A stretch of DNA of 60,082 nucleotides, from NCBI RefSeq assembly GCF_946479765.1, contig NZ_CAMLHO010000024.1, forward strand, positions 1 through 60,082, written 5' to 3'. Position numbers and translations under genes: made by a program. The number at the start of each line of letters is the position of its first letter. The first letter of the stretch is position 1. Origin of the DNA: an uncultured Aliivibrio sp. (GTDB lineage Bacteria; Pseudomonadota; Gammaproteobacteria; Enterobacterales; Vibrionaceae). Under the pieces are notes generated by a model. That model was not told the origin of the DNA and did not search any database. It saw nothing but the letters and a program-made list of their open reading frames with translations. This document shows, piece after piece, positions 44,318-53,638 of the stretch.

Positions 44318-45574
44318 ATGTCTAATGAACAGGTAAATGCATCAATCATTCAGAAACAAGAAATAAAATCAATACACTGGATTGATAGCATGGCTAGAAA
44401 AGTGCTACTGGACTATTTAGGGAAAATGACACAAGCCTCATTAACCATCAGTGATGACTTGGGTCAAGTTACATTAGGTAACTCACAATCGAGTTTAGAA
44501 GCGGTTGTTGAAATTAATAATATGGAAGCGTACCGAAAAATCTTATTTGGTGGTGGTATTGGTGCGAGTGAGGCGTATGTCGCAGGTTGGTGGACGAGTC
44601 CAAATTTAACTAAAGTAATTCAAGTGCTAGGGCGTGAAGAAGGCGTTCTGGATAGAGTAGAAAGCAGTTTTAGTAAACTGGTTCAGTTCTTTGACTTAAT
44701 TAATCATAAACGTAATAAAAATACTGAAGAAGGGTCTAAAAAGAACATTTTAGCGCACTATGATTTAGGCAATGATATGTACAAAACGTTTCTTGATAAA
44801 GAAATGCTGTACTCAAGTGCTATCTATCCGAATGCGGATGCTAACTTAGAAGAAGCTCAGTTATTTAAGTTACAAACTATTTGTGAGCGACTTGAACTCA
44901 AAGAAGGGGAAACCCTACTTGAAATTGGTACCGGTTGGGGAGCATTAGCCATTTATGCTGCACAACATTACGGAGTAAATGTTACTACCACGACAATTTC
45001 AGATGCTCAATATGAATTTGCAGAGCAGAGAGTAAAAGCCTTAGGATTAGAAGACCGAATTACGCTTTTAAAGCAAGATTATCGTACGCTTGAAGGTCAA
45101 TATGACAAATTAGTATCGATAGAAATGATAGAGGCAGTAGGGCACGAATACCTGAGCACTTTCTTTGATGTATGCAGTCGACACCTTAAACCTCAAGGGA
45201 AAATGTTAATCCAAGCCATTACGATTGCTGACCAACGCTATGATCAATATCGTAAAAGTGTCGATTTTATTCAACGCTATATATTCCCAGGTGGATGTTT
45301 ACCCTCGGTTAGTGTGATGGCAAATAAAGTCGCACAAAATACAGATATGGTGATTACTTCTTTACACGATATCGGTTTAGATTATGCCAAAACATTACGT
45401 CATTGGTATGAGCGTTTTGATGATGCGAATAGTGAATTAAAACAAATGGGTTATGGCGATGACTTTATTCGTTTATGGCAGTTCTATCTTTGTTACTGCG
45501 AAGGTGGATTTTTAGAGCGTAAAATCAGCACTGTGCATTTAGTGGCAGCTAAACCACAACATGGGGTGTGTTAG
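44318..45574 (+). CDS. cfa: Cyclopropane-fatty-acyl-phospholipid synthase family methyltransferase
   Basis: SAM-dependent enzyme that adds a methylene or methyl group to unsaturated membrane acyl chains. The 418-aa protein has the Rossmann motif LLEIGTGWGALAIYAAQHYG, the ILAHYDLGNDMYKTFLDKEMLYSSAIY region, MIEAVGHEYL, and YCEGGFLERKIST with the conserved active-site Cys and Glu. ATG 44318 has GGAG seven bases upstream; ATG 44312 is too close to it. Control by the upstream ECF sigma fits membrane protection from singlet oxygen. Methylating rather than cyclopropanating activity is possible. Confidence 0.92.
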   Translation: MSNEQVNASIIQKQEIKSIHWIDSMARKVLLDYLGKMTQASLTISDDLGQVTLGNSQSSLEAVVEINNMEAYRKILFGGGIGASEAYVAGWWTSPNLTKVIQVLGREEGVLDRVESSFSKLVQFFDLINHKRNKNTEEGSKKNILAHYDLGNDMYKTFLDKEMLYSSAIYPNADANLEEAQLFKLQTICERLELKEGETLLEIGTGWGALAIYAAQHYGVNVTTTTISDAQYEFAEQRVKALGLEDRITLLKQDYRTLEGQYDKLVSIEMIEAVGHEYLSTFFDVCSRHLKPQGKMLIQAITIADQRYDQYRKSVDFIQRYIFPGGCLPSVSVMANKVAQNTDMVITSLHDIGLDYAKTLRHWYERFDDANSELKQMGYGDDFIRLWQFYLCYCEGGFLERKISTVHLVAAKPQHGVC

Positions 45575-45656
45575 TTCATCATTACTTATATTTATGCCAA
45601 TCTGGATAAGTCGCTTAGCAACAAACTTATTTAGGTTGGTATTGTAGGAGGCTCCA

Positions 45657-46226
45657 ATGTTACGTTATTTTCCTCTCATTAATGCGGTTTGGTTTCAATT
45701 GATTTGGTTTGCAGTGATCCTTTATCAACAACAAGCTATTCCTTTCTTACTTGTTTCAATATTGCTCCATCTTTTGGTATCGCCTACACGAAAGTTAGAC
45801 TTTTATTTTCTCATTTTTATTTCGATGTTAGGTATATTTGGTGATGTGTTATTGTCATTTACAGGTGTGTATCAATTTCCGGATAATGCATTAATTCCAG
45901 TTTGGCTAATTTTATTATGGTGTCATTTTGGTTTTGCTATTAATCACAGTTTAGGATGGCTATCACGTTTTCATCTCGGACTTATCGCTTTACTTGGTGC
46001 GATTGCGGGTCCATTAAACTATTTAGCAGGTCATCGATTAGGCGCTGTTGATTTCTCATATTCATATCAAATCACTTTATTTTCAATTGGAGTGATCTGG
46101 GCTGTGAATCTACCCGTATTTATTATTATACAAAGGCGTTTAAGATCAAGAATAAATAACGAGGGGAAGAATCATGAGACGTTTGATAAATATACTCACA
46201 ATAGCAAGCCTATTAATACTAAATAG
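45657..46226 (+). CDS. DUF2878 membrane protein
   Basis: The 189-aa protein has about six hydrophobic segments and DUF2878 features: an N-terminal INAVWFQLIWFAVILYQQ span, the pair GIFGDVLLS, and LWCHFGFAINHSLGWL. Its function is unknown. AGGAGG lies five bases before the ATG. It starts 82 bases after cfa and overlaps the next gene by 53 bases, so the same transcript is likely. No intervening terminator was seen. Confidence 0.82.
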   Translation: MLRYFPLINAVWFQLIWFAVILYQQQAIPFLLVSILLHLLVSPTRKLDFYFLIFISMLGIFGDVLLSFTGVYQFPDNALIPVWLILLWCHFGFAINHSLGWLSRFHLGLIALLGAIAGPLNYLAGHRLGAVDFSYSYQITLFSIGVIWAVNLPVFIIIQRRLRSRINNEGKNHETFDKYTHNSKPINTK

Positions 46227-46677
46227 TGTTACCGCTGCACCATTACAAGGCTTACAAAGCAGTGGTAAATCAGAGCTGTCATGGTTTTTAATCTCAGTGT
46301 ATGAAGCTCAGTTATTCACCTCTTCAGGTCAATTTGTGTATGGAAAATATCCACAAGCCATTGAAATTGAATACTATCGTAACATTACAAAAGAAAACCT
46401 AATTAAAGCGACTAAAGACCAATGGGAAGAGCAATCAATCAATCATCCTGATTTAGATTCTTGGTTGATTGAATTAGAACAGGTATTTCCCGATGTGAAA
46501 CCTGAAGATAAATTGGTTTTTACCATTGATGATGTAGGTAATAATCAATTTTTCTTAAATGATAAGCCTATTGGAAAAATAGCAAATCGAGACTTCTCTC
46601 AACTTTTCCTTGATATTTGGGTATCAGAGAAGACCACTTATCCAGATTTACGCCTTGAATTGATAGGAGAGCAATAA
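46174..46677 (+). CDS. Chalcone-isomerase-like exported protein
   Basis: The 167-aa protein has a signal peptide (RRLINILTIASLLILNSVTAAP) and a chalcone-isomerase-like domain: GKSELSWFLISVYEAQLF, AIEIEYYRNITKENLIKATKDQW, and DKLVFTIDDVGNNQFFLNDKPIG. In bacteria the fold is thought to bind fatty acids, which suits a lipid operon. It is likely periplasmic. The 53-base overlap with the DUF2878 gene and the one-base TAATG overlap with the next gene point to tight coupling. Confidence 0.85.
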   Translation: MRRLINILTIASLLILNSVTAAPLQGLQSSGKSELSWFLISVYEAQLFTSSGQFVYGKYPQAIEIEYYRNITKENLIKATKDQWEEQSINHPDLDSWLIELEQVFPDVKPEDKLVFTIDDVGNNQFFLNDKPIGKIANRDFSQLFLDIWVSEKTTYPDLRLELIGEQ

Positions 46678-47195
46678 TGAAAAAGATAGTGCTATTTATT
46701 TTTAGTATTCTATTGGTAGGTTGTTCTTCTCAAGATATTAATGATTATGCAGACACAACCCCTGAATTCTCAATGAAATCCTTTTTTCAAGGTGATTTAA
46801 AAGCAGAAGGGATAGTAAAAGACTTCAGTGGCACGGTGATAAGAACGTTTACCGTTGATCTTCAAGCTCAATGGAACGGAGATACATTAACATTAGATGA
46901 GCAATTTCTATTTAATGATGGTGAAGAACAAGATCGAACATGGGTGATTCAAGATTTAGGTAATAATTCATATACAGGAATCGCCAGTGACATTCTTGAT
47001 TCGGCTTATGGAAAAAGCGTAGGGAATGCTCTTAATTGGAAATACTCAATGATACTAAAGGTAGATGATTCACACTATGAAGTCGAGTTTGATGATTGGA
47101 TTTATCAAGTCTCAGATAGCGTTGTTATCAATCAAACTGAAATTTATAAATGGGGTATACAAGTAGGTGAAGTTGTACTTGTTATCCGAAAATAA
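46677..47195 (+). CDS. DUF3833 lipoprotein
   Basis: The 172-aa protein has a lipoprotein signal with lipobox LVGC (Cys16), then the DUF3833 body: FSMKSFFQGDLKAEGIVKDFSGTVIRTF, FLFNDGEEQDRTWVIQDLG, and a beta-rich C-terminus. The family is probably a beta-barrel-like lipid-binding fold, but no biochemical role is known. Asp after the +2 position is absent (Ser-Ser), so outer-membrane sorting is expected. It ends the operon. Confidence 0.85.
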   Translation: MKKIVLFIFSILLVGCSSQDINDYADTTPEFSMKSFFQGDLKAEGIVKDFSGTVIRTFTVDLQAQWNGDTLTLDEQFLFNDGEEQDRTWVIQDLGNNSYTGIASDILDSAYGKSVGNALNWKYSMILKVDDSHYEVEFDDWIYQVSDSVVINQTEIYKWGIQVGEVVLVIRK

Positions 47196-47229
47196 GTAAA
47201 AACCTTGAAATGAAATATGCCGCTAAACC

Positions 47230-47272
47230 AAAACCACTCACTTTTCCCCCTCTTCGAAGTGAGTGGTTTTCT
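47230..47272. terminator. Terminator after the DUF3833 gene
   Basis: A 14-bp perfect stem AAAACCACTCACTT/AAGTGAGTGGTTTT encloses a 13-base loop. It closes the lipid-modification operon. Confidence 0.88.
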
Positions 47273-47447
47273 ATATTAATGAATTAGAAGACCCTAGATT
47301 AGGATAAAATGAGAGATAATTTAATTTTAATCATCATCATTACCATTTGTGGGGATGCGATTTGAATTGGAACTTCTATCTCTGTCACAGTATTGCAATT
47401 TAAGACTCGTATAATCGGGTTCTTGGAACTCACATAAGGATATTAAT

Positions 47448-47585
47448 ATGAGTGCAAACTACCTGGATAAAACTAGGTATCGTGAAGAGGTGGAATTAGA
47501 GTGGCTAGACGCAATTGAAGCGGGCCTATACTTCCATAGCTCAATAGAGGTTGAGAGTGGTTCTGACACTACCCTCAACAATTAA
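47448..47585 (+). CDS. Small hypothetical protein (45 aa)
   Basis: The 45-aa frame starts at ATG 47448 with AAGGA about seven bases upstream and a TATAAT at 47410-47415. It encodes an acidic, helical peptide with Glu/Leu/Trp-rich middle ([19 protein letters not shown]) and a Ser/Thr tail. No membrane span and no recognised family. It has its own apparent promoter but lacks a good -35. It faces the phoD-like gene end. Confidence 0.5.
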   Translation: MSANYLDKTRYREEVELEWLDAIEAGLYFHSSIEVESGSDTTLNN

Positions 47586-47624
47586 TGTTTTCAATTCTCA
47601 CTATTTTTAATAGTACTAGGTGAT

Positions 47625-49505
47625 TTAATCACTTGATTTAGGCAAAAAGGAAATAGATTCTCCTTCTGCGGTTAAAATCGAAATCTGTTCCGGCTTGCCT
47701 TTTTCATCCAATCGTAATTCCCCAATTGAACTTTTATTAATTAGCTTATCGTTATTTGTGACCGATGGATCTCGTTTGGTGACTAATAAATTCTTACGCT
47801 TTGTAAACCAGTTTAACGGAGAGTGCGGGCTATAAAGCACTCTGTCCATAAAATCACAAAAACGAAGCAAGGCATTAGGAAACTCGTTTTTAAATCCACT
47901 ACAAGTAATTTGGTAGATATCAGGGCTTGATTTACTGTGACGTAATTTAATGTCATAGGCGAAAGAGTAATGCACATCACCAGATAGAATCACAAAGTTC
48001 TGTGGTGTTTTAGGATGGGTTAAAATACTCAGTAAGGTATTAGCAGATCCCGGGTGAGCCATCCAATTTTCAGCATCAATCACTAAAGGCTGCCCCAACA
48101 TAGTCATTGTTTTTTGCAGGGATTCTATAAATTTAACTCCAAAAATAGGTGCAGCAGAGACAATGATAATGGCTTCTTGTCCAATAAGCTCATGCTGAAA
48201 ATCAAGCATCGCCTCCCAATCCATCAAACCTGACGGTTTATTAGTATTGGATTCAGAACGCCAACGACGAGTTCGAGTGTCTAACACTACGATTTTAGGC
48301 ATTGTGTGGATAGAGTAATGCCATTGCTCGAATCGAGTTAAATCTCTAATAAGTTGCGTATGCTGCTCATGCTTATAATGGCGAAAGAGTTGACGGAAAC
48401 TCTCTAAAAATTCGTCATCAAATTGTTCAGGGTTATTTCCCCAGCCTTGACACAGAAAGTAGCCCATTAAGCCATTGCCAATCACTTGAGTTGCTAGCGG
48501 ATGCCCATTAACGGCATTCTCCCAGCCAATGGTTAAGTTCCAATCATCAGTGATGTCATGATCATCAAAGATCATGTAAGTTGGTATATGCGCAAACAGT
48601 TGTTGGACGTCATTTAGTCCTTGCACAAATTGATAAATAATCGTTTTTTCTTTTTTCCAGCAAGCGTGCCATTTCTTATCCAATTTACCTTCTGGATCAG
48701 GAAGAGAAGCGGGCAGATCTACACATTCCCACAATGTAGGCGACCAAACTAATAAATACATGACGAAGAACTCGGCACAGGTTATTAGATGATTCTCATG
48801 CTCACTGGAGCTAAAAATAGGACGAGACTTATATACATTCCAGCGAGAAAGAAAATTAGTATTATCAATGTAGTGCGGCAAAATTTTATCGCGATGATAA
48901 AGATTATGCTGATGAGTATAGAGTAAGGTGCTTGTTGGGATCTCGGTATCAGGAAGCGACTCTTCAAATAATCCTAATTGAGGAATGATTTGTTGGATTG
49001 CTATTAGCATTGGTCCTGCGACATCATCTGCATAGATCTGATCACCGCTCATCATCAATAAAGAGGCTCTGTCTTTAAGTGCTTGCGTTTTCAGTTGTTG
49101 ATTAGCAATAACTAAGCTGTCTTTGCTTGGGTAATGAGGATTACGACATGAACCATGTAAGACATAGTAGGCAGTGTCTTTAATGCTAAATGAAAATAGA
49201 GATTCATTAGAATAAAGCGCATTAGGCAATAAAGTAGATAATGCACCATGTTGAGTGATGACATCGTATTCGAGAGCTTGATTTACCGGAAAACTTCCTT
49301 GGCATTGCAGTAGATAAACCCACGCATGGTGACCGATTTGAATGCATTGCTGATCGGTTATCATAAACTCAAGTGCATTATCTGCCGATTGAATTAGGGT
49401 ATGACCTTCGAGGCGTTCTGAAGTCGTTAGCCATAAGTTGACTTCAGTCGCACTCGATTTTCTAATAATAGGCCCAGCAAGAATTAACGGTAGTGATTTA
49501 GACAT
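47625..49505 (-). CDS. PhoD-like metallophosphatase family protein
   Basis: The 626-aa protein shows the PhoD-like metallophosphatase core: MSGDQIYADDVAG near residue 175, YMIFDDHDITDDWN near 335, VLDTRTRRWR, and ILSGDVHYSFA near 500, giving the metal ligands. No signal peptide or twin-arginine motif is seen, unlike secreted PhoD, so it is probably cytoplasmic. ATG 49505 is chosen over TTG 49508. Relatives occur near photolyase genes in vibrios, but the substrate is unknown. Confidence 0.85.
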   Translation of the reverse strand: MSKSLPLILAGPIIRKSSATEVNLWLTTSERLEGHTLIQSADNALEFMITDQQCIQIGHHAWVYLLQCQGSFPVNQALEYDVITQHGALSTLLPNALYSNESLFSFSIKDTAYYVLHGSCRNPHYPSKDSLVIANQQLKTQALKDRASLLMMSGDQIYADDVAGPMLIAIQQIIPQLGLFEESLPDTEIPTSTLLYTHQHNLYHRDKILPHYIDNTNFLSRWNVYKSRPIFSSSEHENHLITCAEFFVMYLLVWSPTLWECVDLPASLPDPEGKLDKKWHACWKKEKTIIYQFVQGLNDVQQLFAHIPTYMIFDDHDITDDWNLTIGWENAVNGHPLATQVIGNGLMGYFLCQGWGNNPEQFDDEFLESFRQLFRHYKHEQHTQLIRDLTRFEQWHYSIHTMPKIVVLDTRTRRWRSESNTNKPSGLMDWEAMLDFQHELIGQEAIIIVSAAPIFGVKFIESLQKTMTMLGQPLVIDAENWMAHPGSANTLLSILTHPKTPQNFVILSGDVHYSFAYDIKLRHSKSSPDIYQITCSGFKNEFPNALLRFCDFMDRVLYSPHSPLNWFTKRKNLLVTKRDPSVTNNDKLINKSSIGELRLDEKGKPEQISILTAEGESISFLPKSSD

Positions 49506-49557
49506 CAATTAATACAACTCTTAATAACAGATGAGACCATCATAATACTTGGTATGG

Positions 49558-50997
49558 TTAACTTGCAACATCCTGAGCTTTGGCGCTTTTATAGATATCC
49601 AGTGTTTTTAACCGTTGTATTGCATGTTCAATAATAGGTTTTACATAATTATCCGGTTTTAATAGTGGCTTGTTATTAGGTTGGTGCAGTGGTTTTCCTG
49701 TTAGTGCTGTTAATTCTGGTAACCAGTGTTTAATAAAAATACCACTATTATCAAAGCGTTCACTTTGTGTTGTTGGGTTAAAAATACGAAAGTAAGGGGT
49801 ACTGTCACAGCCTACTGATGCACACCATTGCCACCCACCATTATTCGACGCAAAATCACCATCGATAAGTTTTGACATAAAGTACTGCTCGCCCCAGCGC
49901 CAATCAATGTGTAAATCTTTGACTAAAAAACTGGCGGTGATCATGCGTAACCGATTATGCATCCAACCAGTATTGTTGAGTTGTTTCATTGCGGCATCAA
50001 CAATAGGAAACCCTGTTTCGCCTTTGCACCATTGCTCAAATTTATCGGTATCGTTATTCCATTGAATGTACTTATCAAAACTTAGGAATGCTTGGTTTTT
50101 AGATAACAATGGATAAAAGTGAAGTAAATGAGTGTAAAACTCACGCCAAATTAATTCATCAAGCCAGATCTCTTGTCCCTGAGTTAATTGGTTATGCGCT
50201 TCTAAGTGCAAACGTAAAATACATTGCTTTGCTGAAATTGCACCAATAGCCAAATAAGGAGAAAGTTGACTTGTCCCTTCTATTGCCGGGTAATCTCGTT
50301 GGTCATTATATTGTTGTGATTTTTCACGACAAAATTGACGCATTGTATTAAGTATTGTTTTGTTTGAAATAGGCCACGCTTTACTTTCATTACTGATAGA
50401 GTTGGTGAATGCGTGGTCATTATAGTTTTGCAGTGAGTCCAGTTGTGATGCAGATAGTTCAACTGACGGTATCACTTTTTCAATGGCTGGAAAATGTTGA
50501 TAAAAGTGCTCTCGCCATGCTTTTTTAAAGGGCGTAAAAACCTTGTAAGGTTGTTTAGTTTTATTCAGTATTTTTCCTACATCTACAGCACATTTTGCAT
50601 TGTAAAAAGTGCAATTAATTTCGTTAAGGTGTGTTCTTACCTTGTGATCTCTAGCTAACTCATCCGCTTCATATTCTTTATTTACAAATAAATGGGAGAG
50701 ACTAAGATCGTCACATAATGTTTTAAGTTGAGATGGCGTGTCTTTAAACCAAGGACAAGACAATATTAATAATGGGATGTGTAAAGTGTTGAGTTCTTTT
50801 TCGAGCTCAAGTAATCGCCTCTTGATTAAATCAATTTGAATTGGTGATTTATTATGTTTTTGCCACTGCGCTTCACTGACAATATAAAGCGCAATGGTCG
50901 GTGCTTGATTCGCAAGAGCTGCCGATAACGCAGGGTTATCAGCAATTCTTAGATCTGTTCTAAACCAAACACATTGCATGGTTGGTTTATAATCCAT
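49558..50997 (-). CDS. phrB: Deoxyribodipyrimidine photolyase
   Basis: Blue-light flavoenzyme that splits cyclobutane pyrimidine dimers in DNA. The 479-aa protein has an N-terminal antenna domain (VWFRTDLRIADNPALSAAL) and a C-terminal FAD domain with ELIWREFYTHLLHF, NTGWMHNRLRMITASFLVKDLHIDWRWGE and DGDFASNNGGWQWCASVGCDSTPYFRIFNP. The trailing residues FDNSGIFIKHWLPEL match class I CPD enzymes. ATG 50997 overlaps the DUF523 gene end by 11 bases; ATG 50979 is an alternative. Proximity to the ECF/ChrR operon fits light protection. Confidence 0.93.
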   Translation of the reverse strand: MDYKPTMQCVWFRTDLRIADNPALSAALANQAPTIALYIVSEAQWQKHNKSPIQIDLIKRRLLELEKELNTLHIPLLILSCPWFKDTPSQLKTLCDDLSLSHLFVNKEYEADELARDHKVRTHLNEINCTFYNAKCAVDVGKILNKTKQPYKVFTPFKKAWREHFYQHFPAIEKVIPSVELSASQLDSLQNYNDHAFTNSISNESKAWPISNKTILNTMRQFCREKSQQYNDQRDYPAIEGTSQLSPYLAIGAISAKQCILRLHLEAHNQLTQGQEIWLDELIWREFYTHLLHFYPLLSKNQAFLSFDKYIQWNNDTDKFEQWCKGETGFPIVDAAMKQLNNTGWMHNRLRMITASFLVKDLHIDWRWGEQYFMSKLIDGDFASNNGGWQWCASVGCDSTPYFRIFNPTTQSERFDNSGIFIKHWLPELTALTGKPLHQPNNKPLLKPDNYVKPIIEHAIQRLKTLDIYKSAKAQDVAS

Positions 50998-51931
50998 AGC
51001 GTAATCTCAGTTCTTGAGGGTATGGATTAAGGAAAGATTGTTTTGCTAAATATTCATTCGCATGAATACCTAAATGATGCTTAATTAAGGTAATAGGAGA
51101 CAATAAAGGCAATAACCCTTGATTATAGTCTTGAATAATTAATGCGAGTTCTTGTTTCTGTGGTGATTCGAGTTCTTTCTTGAAATACCCTTGTAGGTGC
51201 ATTAGTACGTTGGTGTTATTTTTTCGTGATGCTCGGATCGACATTGTTTGCATTAATTGCGTTCGATAAATAGCAAAGAAATCATTAATGTCATAATCAG
51301 TTACTTTTGCGACGAGTTTTCCTAGCTCTTTGTAACCGACAGTTGAATGCGACATTAAGGTGTATTTGTAACGAGAATGAAAGGCAACAATTTTACCCGC
51401 TGTAGGTTTTCCATCCATAGATTCATATAAATCATGTAAGCAGAACACACGGGTAATGAAGTTCTCTTTAAGTACAGGATCGTTTAATCGACCATCTTCT
51501 TCTACTGGTAGCCAAGGCATCTCTTTCATTAGGATTTGAGTATAAAGACCAACTCCATTCTTTGTGGCACTATTTTTACTGTATACCTTAACGCGTTCCA
51601 TACCACAGCTTGGTGAATTTGCACATACAATGTAACCACACATCTCAGTTTCTTTTAATCGAGCAACCGTTTTTTGTGAGAATTCGACCATTGAATCAGT
51701 GTAGTCAAGCGAACTGTCTTTTGAATCAACCAGAGCAATGCGTTCTTCGTTAGTGATAAGACGTATAGAGGGTCTTGGGACAGACATACCGCTGCCAACT
51801 TCAGGACAAATAGGAACATAAGTGAAATAAGGAGCAAGCACTTTAGAGGCAAATTTATTACTTTTATGCCCGCCATCAAAACGAACATTTTCACCATTAA
51901 CGCATGAACTAATACCAATTTTAATATCCAT
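50987..51931 (-). CDS. DUF523-DUF1722 protein (YbgA-related)
   Basis: The 314-aa protein has an N-terminal DUF523 domain (IGISSCVNGENVRFDGGHKSNKF, then PSCGMERVKVY, with conserved Cys) and a C-terminal DUF1722 domain (FHSRYKYTLMSHS through the C-terminus, with LMHLQGYFKKEL). It often precedes phrB in gammaproteobacteria, as E. coli ybgA does. Its function is unsettled; tRNA thiolation or Fe-S roles have been suggested for DUF523 relatives. ATG 51931 has TGGAG well spaced and is preferred over ATG 51946. Confidence 0.85.
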   Translation of the reverse strand: MDIKIGISSCVNGENVRFDGGHKSNKFASKVLAPYFTYVPICPEVGSGMSVPRPSIRLITNEERIALVDSKDSSLDYTDSMVEFSQKTVARLKETEMCGYIVCANSPSCGMERVKVYSKNSATKNGVGLYTQILMKEMPWLPVEEDGRLNDPVLKENFITRVFCLHDLYESMDGKPTAGKIVAFHSRYKYTLMSHSTVGYKELGKLVAKVTDYDINDFFAIYRTQLMQTMSIRASRKNNTNVLMHLQGYFKKELESPQKQELALIIQDYNQGLLPLLSPITLIKHHLGIHANEYLAKQSFLNPYPQELRLRYGL

Positions 51932-52040
51932 GATTTGACACTCCATTGCTTATTTTTATTATCAGTAGTTAATTAAACGAATTAACTCTCTATTTGGTTC
52001 ACTTCAGCTTGACTCTTTTTTTGTACTCGCGCAAACTGAC

Positions 52041-52058
52041 TGTAAACATATTGTGACA
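52041..52058. promoter_or_regulatory. Possible TyrR box upstream of tyrR
   Basis: TGTAAA-CATATT-GTGACA matches the TyrR consensus TGTAAA-N6-TTTACA at 10 of 12 positions. It lies 25 bases before the tyrR start, a natural site for autorepression. An in-frame GTG (52053) that lies within it is therefore not favoured as the start. Confidence 0.45.
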
Positions 52059-52082
52059 CCTATCTTAGTTAAGGAAGCTTTT

Positions 52083-53627
52083 GTGCGTCTTGAAGTGCAA
52101 TGTAAAGATCGATTAGGGCTAACCCGTGAATTGCTTGATATTTTGGCCTCTCAGAATATCGATTTACGAGATATTGAAATTGAAAAAACAGGGTTAATCT
52201 ATCTTAATTTTCCAGAAGTAGAATTTGATGAGTTTAGTCAATTAATGGCAAAAATTCGTCGAATTGAGGGAGTTATGGATGTTCGTAAAATCCCATTCCT
52301 ACCAAGTGAGCGTCGCAATACAGAGTTATTAGCGGTATTAAGTACGCTTCCTGATCCTGTTTTCTCTATTAGCTTAAAAGGCAAAATTGATAATGCGAAT
52401 CAGGCCGTAGCCTCTTTATTTAATGTAGACAAAGAAACCCTTATTGGCCAACCTGCAAGCCTATTATTGCCTGACTTTAATATTACTTATTGGTTAGAGG
52501 AATCTCGCATTCGCCAGCGAGAATCAATGGAAATCGAAGGTGTAAATTATGTCATGGAAATCATGCCTGTTTATATTACTGATGATGATAACGCCTCTAT
52601 TTTAGCCAGTTCGGTTGTTATTATTAAGCCTTCGATTGATTCTCAACAAGCACGTCCATTTTTACCTGAATCGTCTAATCTTGGCTTTGAGCATTTTGTT
52701 GGGTCATCCACTAAATATAAAAAACTGATCTCTCAAGCAAAGAAACTGTCAGATATTGATCAGTCTTTACTTATCCAAGGTGAAACCGGTACGGGTAAAG
52801 AGATGTTAGCTCGTGCGTGTCACAACGCCTCTATTCGTTCTGGTAAAGCATTTATGGTAGTCAATTGTGCTGCTATGCCAGATGATGTCGCAGAGACAGA
52901 ATTGTTCGGTTATGCCCCAGGTGCATTCCCTAATATGCCAGAAGGTAAAAGAGGGATCATTGAGCAAGCAGACGGAGGAACGGTTTTCTTTGATGAAATC
53001 AGTGAAATGAGCCCGTTGCTACAAATTAAATTATTGCGCTTTATTCAAGATGGTAACTTCCGTCGTGTGGGTGAAGAGAAAGAGATCCATGTCGATGTAG
53101 GGATCATTGGCGCAAGTAAGAAAGAACTCCTAGACTTAGTCGAACAAGGTGTATTCCGAGAAGATCTTTATTATCGTTTGAATGTATTATTCTTAGAGAT
53201 ACCACCATTACGTGAACGTCCGTCAGACGTAGCGACGTTATTTGAGTTTTTTGTTGCTCAACTATGTAAAGAATTGAGTATCGTAAAACCGTCGATTTCT
53301 GAGGATGTGTATGATTATTTACGCAGTTATTCGTGGCCGGGCAATGTACGTCAGCTTAGAAGTGCGACGTTAAAAGCATTAACGCAAATGGACAGAAATC
53401 AGTTAAGTACTTCTCATTTTATGCTGCCAATCGCAGATAACAATACGAGTGTTATTAACATTAATGTTGATGGCACACTAGATGAAATCATGAAGTCGTA
53501 TGAATCGAGTATATTGTCTGGCTTATACAGTGAATTTCCCTCAAGTCGTAAACTAGCGAAGCGTTTAGGGGTTTCACATACTGCAATTGCGAATAAACTG
53601 CGTGATTACGGTATTGGTAAGAAGTAG
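52083..53627 (+). CDS. tyrR: Transcriptional regulator TyrR
   Basis: Controls aromatic amino-acid synthesis and transport. The 514-aa protein has an ACT domain (1-70; RLEVQCKDRLGLTRELLDIL), PAS (about 80-190), an AAA+ domain with QGETGTGKEMLARACH and FREDLYYRLNVLFLEIPPLRERP, and the TyrR helix-turn-helix SRKLAKRLGVSHTAIANKLRDYG. The sigma-54 contact loop reads GYAPGAFPNMPEGKRG: more of GAFTGA remains than in E. coli TyrR, but the motif is broken. GTG 52083 aligns with the E. coli start and has AAGGA upstream. Confidence 0.95.
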   Translation: MRLEVQCKDRLGLTRELLDILASQNIDLRDIEIEKTGLIYLNFPEVEFDEFSQLMAKIRRIEGVMDVRKIPFLPSERRNTELLAVLSTLPDPVFSISLKGKIDNANQAVASLFNVDKETLIGQPASLLLPDFNITYWLEESRIRQRESMEIEGVNYVMEIMPVYITDDDNASILASSVVIIKPSIDSQQARPFLPESSNLGFEHFVGSSTKYKKLISQAKKLSDIDQSLLIQGETGTGKEMLARACHNASIRSGKAFMVVNCAAMPDDVAETELFGYAPGAFPNMPEGKRGIIEQADGGTVFFDEISEMSPLLQIKLLRFIQDGNFRRVGEEKEIHVDVGIIGASKKELLDLVEQGVFREDLYYRLNVLFLEIPPLRERPSDVATLFEFFVAQLCKELSIVKPSISEDVYDYLRSYSWPGNVRQLRSATLKALTQMDRNQLSTSHFMLPIADNNTSVININVDGTLDEIMKSYESSILSGLYSEFPSSRKLAKRLGVSHTAIANKLRDYGIGKK

Positions 53628-53638
53628 GGAGAAACAAC

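Noticed and set aside
52053-52082. GTG 52053 as tyrR start
   Set aside because: It sits inside the candidate TyrR box and would add ten residues absent from E. coli TyrR; GTG 52083 aligns and has AAGGA upstream.
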